A stretch of 64,000 bases of DNA, from the NCBI GenBank assembly GCA_013398015.1, contig VZRR01006730.1:834746-898745 (forward strand), read 5' to 3'. A model generated the notes under the pieces. It saw only the letters and a list, made by a program, of their open reading frames with translations. It did not search any database and was not told where the DNA came from. This document shows, piece by piece, positions 1 through 12,200 of the stretch (position 1 is the first letter of the stretch; each line of letters opens with the position of its first letter). A program made the position numbers and the translations under genes. The DNA is from Oreocharis arfaki (lineage: Eukaryota; Chordata; Aves; Passeriformes; Paramythiidae).

Positions 1-27
1 TTAATTTTGATGTCGTCAGGGTCTTAC

Positions 28-223
28 CTACGATTTGTATTGTTATTGCAACTTTATCAGACATGTTTTCTATCTGAAGAGTGACTTCATATGCTCCTGA
101 GTGATGAAGCTCAGCCTTTCTGATGAAAAGGATTGTGTCTGTGTTGCTATTCCGAATTCCCACGTCTTTGGAGTCTAGAGTTTGACCATCTTTCAGCCAA
201 GTGATTTTAGGTCTTGGTTTACC
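28..223 (-). CDS. MYBPC3: MYBPC3 exon 29: C8 Ig domain
   Basis: Codons 996-1060. GKPRPKITWLKDGQTLDS (core Trp), TILFIRKAELHHSGAYEVTL (D/S-x-G-x-Y region) and AITIQIV, ending in phase 1 at a gtaaga donor. Last exon in the window; C9 and C10 follow off the left edge. Confidence 0.96.
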
Positions 224-3200
224 CTGAAGAGAGAGAAAAAAAGGGATTTTTATTTTCTCAGGCTTTAGTGGATTTCTGTTTTTCTCTTAGTGATCTATAA
301 ATCTAGAAAGCCTAATACAATACACAGAGTTGAGATAGTAAACTCTCTACATACTTTACAATTCGTGTTTTATTCCAGACAAATATTTGTTCCCATCTGT
401 CTGGTTTAGTGGCACCATGCTCTGAGAATGCCATTTAGTTAAGAGACTGAAATGACATTGAGAACAAACCCAGAAATACTATTCTTGTGCAGGTCTGGTA
501 CTCTTTCCCAGGCATTAGAGAAGCCAATAGGTGATCTGACTTGTTCTGATTGTTATTAGCAGAACCCTCACACACCTGAGGACTTTATTAGCTCTGCTCC
601 CCTTCTTTTCCCTCTCTTAAAATATTTGATGCTCTGTCCCTAGGCATTTTAAAGATCTCTTGAAAAATTATTATCATCTTGGCAGTCTTGGGATGTGAAA
701 TTTACTGTATAATTCTTTCTGCACAGCAAAATTGTTTTGGTGACTGTCAACCCAAGCAGTGAGTGTTGCTACATGCATGGAAGATGGCATTGTGGAATCA
801 ATGAGATATCAGTGGTTTGCATCACTCTCATCCAGCCATTTCCAGGAAAAATGGTAAGCACTATTTAATTATTCAAAAGCTGTTGGAGTGCTACTGTGCA
901 GTACAACTCCAAACAAGGAATCCCAAGAAAACAGAGAATGGCCGTAGCATATTTTTTAAGTGTATTAATAGTTAATCCAACAGAAAATAACTCAGTGAGG
1001 GTTTTTGTGTTTCTGCCAGATAACCAAGGTGAAACAGCGCAGCAAGGTGAAACTACTACAGGCCTGGAGTAGTTCAAATGGGTGGGCAGGGAAAGCAGGA
1101 CCTTGCAAGCCAGCAGTCAGCTCTGCTTAGGCTGCCCTGGAGCTGAAGTCTGAGGCAATGAAATCAGGACACTCTGCCTCCAGTAAACAGCAGAGAAAGC
1201 AGCTATAAAAGGCTCCTCAATCCACTGGGTGTCTGGAATGTATTCTGAAAGACTGTATCTCTTCCCTTAGCCTACAGAGGGAGATTGAGATACTCAGACT
1301 CTTGGTTTGGTGTCTAAAGGTAGGCAGAATAATAATGAATCTTTGTGCATTGCTACATCTTTATTTCAGGTTTGTCTGGTATTTGCTCAGAAAGTCTGTG
1401 TAGCATCATTTTTTCTTCTGTTTTAGGAAAAAAACTTCACCTTTTATAAGAGTCAGGCCAAGATCTGTCCGAAATTATACTTAAAGGATATCTAAACCAC
1501 CTAGAAATTGCTATTCGGTCATACACAGCAATTGTATGCTCTTTTCTCGAACTCATGAGATGTAATTTATTTTACATCAGGGCTGATATACACCTTGAAT
1601 GAGCAATGTTTTTGGCTCTCTGTTTTCTCTATCTGGTAAAATGATTTCTTACAGCTAGTTAAGAGCACCTCAGGCCTGTAACTCTGAAATAACAGATACA
1701 AGATACTTTCGTCCTGTTCTGGTGCACCTTTACCCTGGTCTCATTTCATAGAACCCTCACAAAGACCTATTACAGCAAGAGATGGCTTCTTCTCCTCTGC
1801 TGGAATGTATAGTAGAAATTCTGGAATGAATAAAAGGGTTTGGGTTGTTTTGTGTTTTATTTTCCGTATCTGTGTCTTCTTATTGGTGAATATGACAAGA
1901 ACTGCCTCTATTTTACTTCCCACATATGTGTGTATTTTAAAGTGATATGAAGATCCTCCTTGAAAAATTTGGCTAGGGAACGCTTTCAAAACACAAATAA
2001 TCAGCTTAAATAGTATAGTTCGATGGGCATTTATTTAAATTTCTACTTTGTCAAGACAAATATTTGGCAGGTTTTCAGACTGATTCGAATATTGTTGCTG
2101 CTGGCGTTCTAGCATGGTTGATCAGATAGGTTCACTCACAGCACCTCCTTTTCAGAGGTGTTGTGAGTGCCAGTGAAAGATTGCAAGTGATCAAAGTGTT
2201 GGTTTTCATATACTCCTATATTTATAGATTGTGAAAAGCACAAACAGATAGAAAGCATGTTCCTAATACATATGTCAGAGGATTGGGTTTCTGCAATGTG
2301 CAATAGATAATCTGAGACAGAACAGTGAGTGACAGAGTGGCTAAATAGCACTCCAGAGAAACTTCAGGGAGTTCACAGCCAGGGAAGAATGAATTTAAAT
2401 GCTCTTAGATATTTATATTCACACATATATAATGGACAAAAAGACTGCTCAGTACTACTGTGAATTTTATCCACTAATAGCACATCATATCCTCCAATCA
2501 CATGCCACATAGTTAATTTTGAAGCAAGAATGTGTTGATTCCCTTCCTTTCACCAGAATGTTCTACCTGTTTAATGCAGTCAACAGAAAAAGGGTTAGTA
2601 ACAATGTTTTGCTTTCTTTCCTGGACATTTTGATCTAAAGATTTAAATAGATTTGCCAGTAGCATTAAACCCAGGATATCTTGGTGATATATTTCACAGA
2701 ATTTCACTGTAGTGACCACAGAGGTCACTGGAAAGGTTGCACAGAGACTGTAAAGAGTAGAAGACACTGACTTCCACTTTCATTAGATAATAGATATTGT
2801 GTCTGCTTAGAGTCTTCTGCAATATTAATGGTCAGTGACTTGAAATTTTTCAAAATGTAAAGGAAAATTTCTTTTTGATTTGCTTTTTTTTGAAAGCTCA
2901 TCAGTTTTACATATTCTAAACAGCTATAGCCACAATTCTTAATACTGTGAAAGCTGCAATTCAAACTATGACAAATTTAATTCACTCAAAAAATACTTAT
3001 TGAATTAAAGTCCTCTGGCTTTGTTCTCAGAGTAAAATCTGGTGTTGATGGATAGATTTTAGTCTTTTTTGTTAGCCTTACCCTTTGGGAGACGTGAGTT
3101 TATACCAGTACATGATTTGTCAGTCAGCTACTCAAATAACTTGTCAATCAGTTGGTTCAATTTGGCCAAATTTGACAGAGCACTAGAAGCTCTAGTAAGC

Positions 3201-6200
3201 TACTAAGATTAGCTTAACCTACAAATGTGAAAAATTGATGACAGGGTGAAATACCAAAAGTGTCCCCACTGAGGAAAAGTCAGGGAAAACTCAGTCTTTA
3301 TCTTTTTTGTTTGGCAACAGCTGAATGATGAGGCAGGATTAAGTGAAGCTCTGGATTAGTTGCTACATGTACTTATCCTGGCCAGGGAACTGAGGACGTG
3401 TCACTTAGGACTCCCCAGAGGAGTAGGGAAAAGGACTGGCAAATCTCTGGGAATATTGCCGTGAGGCTGCTCTCGGCAGAGGAGGTGGCTGGATATGCTG
3501 GGAAGGTGGTGATATGGGGGTGTCATGGTTTCACACCTCCCTTCCTGGCAGAGGCTTGTGGGGAGCAGAAAACGCCTTTGCTCTGCATGTGCACTGCTCT
3601 CAGCAACAACTAAAATACCCCTAAATTAGCAATGCTCTTTCTGGCACTAATTCAAAATATCACCCCATACTAGCTTCCATGAGGAAAATTAACTCTGCCC
3701 AGTGAAAACCAGCACATGGGGACATAAGACACAAATCTCTAAAACGCTAAACTTTATTCCCCTGCTTATGGGACAGCTTGTCAAATTTGTGCAATTTTTC
3801 TTCAACTTGGACATCAGAGCAGGAAAAATATCTATTTATTTTAGGGTTTTTTTTCATAAGTACAGAACTCAGAAATAGCAGATATACAAATCGAATTTTG
3901 TGTGTGGCTAGGCATCAGTGAAAAAGTAATTTTAGCAATTTTGGAGATAAGAAATGTGAAAGAAAAAAAGAGCCTTGTGATTATGCTGAAATAATTCAAG
4001 CATGCAATTCAAGAAAGTTACTCCATTCATGGGCTAGCAATTGTGTACTAATCAGATATATCTCTGTGAAAAAAGCAACTTTTCATGTAACCCACTAATC
4101 ATAGGGCAAAAAGACGTGTACCTTTATGCTTACATAGATTTTGCTCTAATATTTTTTTTTTACTCTGCTGGTATTGCTCAAAGAAAAGAGCATAGGTGAT
4201 GCGTGCATACATGTCTCCCTTGTGGAAAAAATGTTTTGGGTATCTCCAGCATATTTTATATGAGAATGTCAAAGCTCTCACTAATGACAGGATTACATTT
4301 CCATAAATGTCAATCCTGGACAGTAGAGAAATTTCAGTGTCTTGAAATTTTAACTGAGGACTTGATGAAGTGGTGTATCTGTTATTACTGAGGGTATGTC
4401 TGTCAGAGCCAGTCTGTAATTTACAATTTCTTTTGCTATGTCTGCCTTAGAAAACCATTTCCTTGCACACACTTATTCTTGCACTCTATTGATATTATAG
4501 TCTTGCATCTGAAAAAAGGCATGTGGTGTTTTACAAATGGTCAGATAGCTGCCTGTACAGCTCTAGAAAATGCCAAGGTGAGGTAACTGGTTAGGTCAGT
4601 CTTTGTGTATATTTTAGCAATTTTGTGCCTGCCTTAGTGAAGCGTAGGTACATACGTGCACCCTTAATTATCCTCATCATGCTCTGGCTTTTGTACCTTC
4701 AGCTCATGTAAAGTAATGCCCAAGCTATTCTTTGCACACACCCTCAGGTTCTGCATAAGGCTAACTGGGATCCTCTGTTTATGTGCAAACTCTAATTTTT
4801 GCAGTTGGCTTTTCAGAAATTAACACACACACGCTTTTGCCGAAGAAGTTGCCCAGTCACATCATATACTTTATACGCCAGGAAAGTAGTTAGTTGGATT
4901 CTGACACTTCCGTCTACTTCTGTCTAAGGTGCATCCTGTGCCCAATAGGCAAGAACGGGCTTGATTTACCTACACCACTTTTTCTTCTTCCCAAAAAGGT
5001 GGGATTAAGGAAGAAACTCTGACTGTAAACAAATTATGATTGAAAAAAAGTGATTCCCTCCCCCTCCTCGAACGTTTGAGACGGTTTAATGAATCATCAG
5101 CCATACTTATGCAGTTCTGCTGAAGTGGTGAAGCAATGGGAACTTGCATTAGGGAAATTACTTCAGGTAAGTAATGGTAAATAACCATGACAAAATTGAA
5201 GCTGATACATACCTGAAAAGGGATCACAATATTGATTGTCTCACCCACTTTCTTCACCAGAGTCTGTCTGAGGTGGCGTGGCAGCCAGAACTTGGGACGC
5301 TCTGCAGTTAAGCATTAGTACACTAAATACAAAACTTTTGATAATATGCAACATTTCATAGAGCACAAATAATGCAGAACACCAAAGAGAAGAGACTTGG
5401 ATAATTGTAAGCATAAGAAAATTGTGGAAACACTGTTTATATTTTTAGGGAGTAGCTCAGTCTCTAAGTAGTTTCAAGTATTTGTCTACTGGATACAAAT
5501 TTAGTATCAAGTCTCAGTTATATATTTACAGCTGAGCATGTTTCAATGACAGCTGGATTTGTGAAAATGTGTCACATCTGAAATGCCAGATTTGGGTAGC
5601 TTCTGTTGGACATGAGTCTTCTGTGTTTCTTAGGAGAAATTGTTCTGTTCAGTAGAAAGGATGGGACAAAAGGTGTATCGGGGTAAAAGTGATTATAGAT
5701 TATGATTATCTATTGCTATATTGAAACTACAGCACGTTGTAAATTGCCAGTTGGAGATGTTTATGGACATACTCAGAAAGAGCAACTGATGGATTCCTTT
5801 ATCTTTCTACAGTCATTCAGTTACAGTTCTTTCCTTGAGATGGACAGAGTGGAATCTTATTGTAGCATCTTACTTTTCACTAACAAAAAAGGGACCTTGC
5901 TGCATGTTTTTTTCAACTACCTCACTGGAAAGCTTTCTGCGTTCTCCTTTTGATCCTTATTCTTTTCCCTGTCATTTACTTAAGGAATTTCTTAACATGC
6001 AGTTGGAGTATCTGTCTTCATGACCATTTGGTATTGAGATGCATTAAAACTGTTTTATTTACATTGGCTCATTTTACTGCCAGTGAGACTCTGGCAGACA
6101 CTTCGTGTGAGCCAAGGTTGAGGAATCCACTATTAGCAGCTCTTGATGTCTTTTGGACTCTGGTCAAATGAATTTTAATCTACTGCTGCTGGGTGATATA

Positions 6201-9200
6201 CAGGGTGGTAATTAATAATCTACAACAATTAATTAAATTGATCTCTTGCCATAGCCAACACAGTCATTTTGCAGTAATGCAGCAGCTTTTCAAGCAGAGA
6301 GGTAAATACTAAAAAAATGTTTCTTAAATGCTGACAATGTCTTTGCAAGAGGTGAAATGTCCATATTTTTGAAAGTAAGAAGTAGAATTTTATTTCAAGA
6401 GCTATGCATTACAAATATAAGGCCTGGATGTTGTAGAGATGCTCTCAGAGTCAGAAGATACTGGGCACCTAATCAAAGTGGAAGAGCTGTTTGGGTGTTA
6501 TTCTCAGATAAGAGCAGAATTCTGGCCAGAGGAAATAAATGAGTAAGACTTGTTCAGTACAGATACTCACGCAGGATCTCTTGGACAGTAACAGGCTCCT
6601 TAATTGTTGCTGCTCCACTCTCTCCAGCCAAGTTTACAGCCTTGATACGGAAATAAAGTTTGTCCCCCGTGACCAGATCTTTGATCAGTGCAGATGTGCG
6701 CTCAGTTAGGCCAGGAAGAGCAGGAATCCATTCTGTAGCTGCAAGTACAGTATTTGCATATTGCAGTAATACATTGTTTTTCCAAAGTGATGCCTTGTTT
6801 GCAATTGAAAGTAAATTTGTGTTAAGGTAAAATGAATTCACGTTACAATGCCACTTAAAAGGGAATAGAATAAGTTGGCAGAAGAACTCTGGATCGAGGA
6901 GATGTGTATGCATGGAGTTAAGGAATCTCTACAATTTGTTATTCAAAATAGCTGTGGATAAGGGAATCATCTTTGGACAGTTCCTTTGGCTTTTTTTTTT
7001 TTAAATAGAGGTTAGAGCTGTGGGACTTCTTGACCTTTATTTTTACTACATGGGAGGGGGGAAAATTTTGGAAGTAACTTTAGCAAGAAAGTGAAGCCTT
7101 AATTTAGTTTTTTTTCTTGGAGTAAAAGTTTTCTGTGGCTGTCCAAACAATTTGGTGAAAGCCACATATGCTGAAAACAATAATAGAGCACATAATTGTT
7201 GGAATTTATTATTTATTTCTCAATTGACACAATAGAACAGAATTCTTAGTGCTTCCTTATTCTAAAGCACAGAAATGTGACTGATAAAATCATTCTGCTA
7301 TGACAATGACATAGAGAATCTGGTAATTCTATAGTGATGTCTCATTAAAGACTATAAATTATTTCTGGATAAATTATGTCCTGTAAAACCCCTAGTTTAG
7401 ATTATTTGGCAGTTGAGCCTAATGTCAGGGAAAATGTCAATATTAAAGTGACCATAAATTTGTTTGACTTTTATGACATAAGTATTATGTTGTAGCATCA
7501 CAGAACATTGGATTTTGTAAATATGGTGCTGTTACACTCTTCGTTACCAGCACAAGTATTAAATGAGGTCAGTTAATGGTTACTTTAAAGTTTGACTGAT
7601 GTTGTCACAATCATGTTGTTATATCTGTTTTAAGGAATACGCAATTCATGAATGATACAGAAGTATAGTGGGGAGTATAGAACAGCAATGACATTTTTCT
7701 ATTGCTCACATGTATTAAAGTTTGATGATTGTGAAGATGACATTATAGATGTGACTTCCATGGTTTCACAGACACATTGTAGTGAGTATGGTGATGGCTG
7801 CCCAGGATGTTAGACATAGATTAGAGTTAAAACTTGATCATGCTGGATATGGTTATGTTATTGGTAGTGTACTGAGGTGAAGTTATTGCAATTGTAGCAT
7901 TTTTAAAATGTTCAGTTGCTGCTGCCTAGTACTCATGCTTACTTACATCCATCTTTGCAGTACTCCACAATGTAACCATCTAATCCCCCGGCTCCAATCC
8001 GCTCAGGGGGTCTCCACTTCAAGGAAACAGTGCTGTCAGAAACATCTTCCACTGTAAAGTGGGTTGGTTCACTTGGAGGAGCTGTAAGGAAATATGGAGA
8101 AGTAGATTCTGAGAAATAGCAATACAACTATGAGAATTCAGAGGCTATACAAGGAGTGATTAACAGCTGATTTATGTACCACTGTCTATTTTAATGAAAT
8201 AAATTTACCTCAAGCTCAGTTGTAAAGTGTAACACCTTTGCATTTATTAAAGCACAGCATAAGATTCCTATAGTAGGAAGGGGAACAGGAGGTTGAGACA
8301 GTAGCTCCCATTCACAGAAGCTCCCTTATGAGAAAAGCCACTGAAAAAAGAAGACTGCTACAAGGGAGTCAAATTGTCATCATAAGTATGCAGAAAAATT
8401 TAGAAATTAAAATGCATACCTTTTGTATTCTGCACTTACACCCTGATTGTAGCTGGACAAAGTCCACATGGTCAGAGGACCAAATTCACAGTGGCTAAAT
8501 TTCTCTTCACTCACACAGTGGAGAAAATGACCAAAGGTTATGACTACATGCTTACAGAAACACTACTTCTGATTTGTGCATTTGTAACAGAGATGTACTT
8601 GAGAAAAATATTTTGGGGGTGAAAAATTTTAATTTGATTTAGGTACAGCTTTTTCATATTTCTTCAGAACAAGTGTGTCATGGCTCTTTATAAACCCAGA
8701 GTTCAGGAAGACCACTAGCTAAATTCAGTCTTCTGCAGCATGACTATTATCTACTAATTAAAAAATAATCAAGAAAAGCCCTTACTAGAGGATCCAAAAT
8801 ACACATAAATATTACTGTGAAATAACTGATACCAAAAAGCAAACAGAAAACAACTTTTTCAAAATAACAGATTTTATGAAGTTAGTTAAATACAGGTTCA
8901 CAAATTGTGGAACTGATTGAAATCAATCTTAGTTCCCAAAGTTATTAAAAAAAAAACCTACAAAAATATCACCTGATTTAATTTCTGTAACTGTCAAGCA
9001 TTTTTGTATTCACATGGTAGCAAAGACAGCACACAGGAGCCAAATGCAATTGGGAGCATACACAGCCACACAGTACACGATCAAAACCCCAAACCTCTTC
9101 TCTGAAGAAGTAAGTGTGAACTTTATCCTTAATCAAGTAAAACTCTGCCTATCCCATGAAAACTTTGGACCTTTTGTTTCAGTAGCTCCACTTGATGGCT

Positions 9201-12200
9201 CTTGTTTGACCTCTTTTGTTGCAGACCAGCCGTTGTGTGTTTGAAATCCAGAATTAAGAGACCCTTCTTGCAGTTCAGCCTTTCCTTCTGACTCCTTCAC
9301 TGCATCATCTGCTTTTATATTGTCTCCTTCAGCAGGCTGTCCCCCTTCGCCGTTATTTGTAGAGTTAGAAACTCTAGTCATTTTAATCTCCAGCTATTTG
9401 TATTTTTGTGGGTCTTCTCCCTAAAAGTCTTAGCAGGCAGACTTCCTGAGGACTCCTTTGGTTTGCTTCTTGCTCAGAGACTGCAGGAGACACTGCACTG
9501 CTGCGTTGGGAAGGATTATTTATAGAAAATCATTCCTCAAATATTTTCTTAATCATCTATCCTTTTAGCTGTGGAGAGGGCCGGGATTAAGGGAGCACTG
9601 GACGGGATACTGTGATATTTGCACCCATAAGGGAATGGGAGAAGCTGAGAGGGACAGAGAAATCTCTGTCAATTAGTTCTCCTTCTTTCCAGATCCAGCT
9701 TGACTCTCACACTTCTAATTATAACAACTAAAAATTCATCAGCAATTTCATGAAACTGGAACCTCTGTGCTCTTCAGGAAGAGGTATGAGAGACAGAGAA
9801 GAGGAGCATTACAAAGGAAAAGGTTGATTAAATATAGAATATAGAGATGGTTGATAGCCTCTTTCCTAACACGTTGTTTTTAGCTGTAAGAGCGGTTGAA
9901 GAGAAGAGGTCAAAATTGTCCTGTCTTGGTTTTATACTAGAAATACCATGGAGTTTCAAAACTCACCAATTGGCATGAAGGGTTGTGAGGCAGGGCTTGG
10001 CCGGGACATGCCAATAGAATTCACAGCATAAATCCGCATCTCGTAAACCACTCCTTCAATCATTCGCTTGGCTTCGTAGGTTAGCTCTTTCAAAAGGTCA
10101 AAGTTCAGTCTCATCCATCGATAGCTCTTCTTCTTCTTTCTCTCTAAAATGTAGCCTGGAAAGAACAGCTGTTATGATGTAAAAGAACTGGAAATTGTTA
10201 TCTCACATGCAGGAAAAAAGAAAATCCTTTTAAGTGAAAGAGAAATTTTGTTGAAATGTATAAGATAAGGTGTAGAGTTTAAAAATTAATTTCTTTCTTC
10301 TGTTCTGCTGCAATTCACTAACCTTGACTAACAGCATAAATCCCCCATAAAAAAAATTAATTGGAAAAACAGTTTGACAATTCCTTTTTTAAAAATTAAT
10401 GTTTTATCAAATAACTGATGCTAGATCTCTGTGTTCTTTGCAAAGTGGTGGAAATGCAGAATGCTTCCCAGACAATGCAGATCTCAGCTTGCTTCAGCCC
10501 CACAGTGAGTGAGATATGGCCACTCACCATTTTTCTTGCTCTGATTTCCTTGGGAAGGACAGCGAGCCTGTATGATAACAGAGAACAAAGAGAGCCGGGT
10601 GCACTGCAGAGCAAATCTGTAGTACAGCTTAAGGTGTCATCTGCATGCCTGGAATCCATGTCTTAGCACTTCTCCATCACGCCCTCAACATCCATGGCCT
10701 TTCCAGTGCTACCATGCTGTTTTCCAGAATGACTAAGTTAGGCTGGATTATCAGTGTAAAAGATAAACTTCTCATTTCCCAAAACTGGGAATGGAATCTG
10801 TGATTCTTGATGCTTAATATGGAGGATGGTTGTATATCACATTGGAAACATACATATCAGATATTTTCCAGCTGACCTGCTACAAAGGACTACTGACCTG
10901 TTTCTTTCCATTTAGCTGTATTAAATTTCTGCTGCTTCTCTGTGTTGCAGAGAGCGTGACTGGATGTGATCCACGTAGGCTTCTTTGAAACAAACTTTGC
11001 TATGAAAGCAGTTCATCTTTTAACGACAGAATGAATGATCAGAGAATACACTGAATAGCCATGTACGCCTGCCGTGTATCTGAGTGTGTTGTATAGGTGT
11101 GTTTCTGCCCACAGACTGCAGAGGTCTGTGCAGATGTCTGTGGCATTGGTGAGCTACAATGGTGTAAAGTCCATAGCGAGGACTTATAACTGGGCCATGC
11201 AGAGGAGTGGTTCAGTCCCTGCTGCTCACCAAGGTCATGGCTATCAAACTTGCAGAATTCCTTTTGGTACACCTGGGAACTATTATTCACACTTAAGGTG
11301 TCTCAAGGGATGAGGAGAATGACAGGCACATTTGATTTGCAGGCATGCTGTAGGCACAGACACCTTGCATCAGCAGCCTTTCCTGTCAATGCTGAAATGC
11401 AAGAAGAGCATGGAAGTCTGCAGAATGTTCTGGGAAAAGAATCTTTTTCCCAGTGAAAGTATCTTTAGTGAAAGTATCTTTAAGCTGACAGGTTGTACCA
11501 TCACTTTAAATGCATAAAGATGTACTCCCGGCATGCTTGTTTTCAGTAGCTTTCAGAGTTAAATGCTGTAAGCAAAATACCTATGGTTCCTCTGGTCTGT
11601 TCCTGTTTTTTTCTCTCTTCAGCAGGGTCTATGAGACTGAGAGAAGTTTAATCAACTCAGTTTCTGGGGGATTTTTTTTTGCCAATATAGATAAGCAGTG
11701 TTAAGCACGTAAGTGTCAAAATGAAGATATTTGCAATTTAAAAAAACAGGCAAAAAGGAGGTGAAATGACAATACTGGTCATATTGGTGACATTTGGTAA
11801 AGCAGATTATTTCCCCAAATGCACCGAATGTGTGAGAGTTAAAGATATTCTTTTAGTAATATAAAAAGCACACAAAACCCCAGGAAAGGTGAAGATGGAG
11901 TGTGAATTTCTTTTCTATATCTGTTGGATATAGCTAATAAAGACTGTATCTGACTGCCTACAATGCCATCTGTAACAATATGAAGACAAATAGCAATGCA
12001 TATGCCTTTTTCCCCCTGCCTTTTTAACTTGCTTTTAAAGCTCTGTTGGAATGGTTAGTGCTGTGTCTCGGCTTTTCCTCTCCCCCGCTGCAGGTGTTTT
12101 GTTGGAGCTGTACCAGTAGTGCAGCCCTGTGCTAAGCCTCAGTGCTAGCCCTGAGAAACCTCCTCATGTAGTGCAAAGGGTCGTTAGTGGGACGTTAACA

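Larger units (their letters stand above)
8082..9966 (-). other. MYBPC3: Intron 25 of MYBPC3 (1.9 kb)
   Basis: Contains the candidate internal promoter and first exon (9171-9537). The remainder, 8082-9170 and 9640-9966, shows nothing recognisable. Confidence 0.8.
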
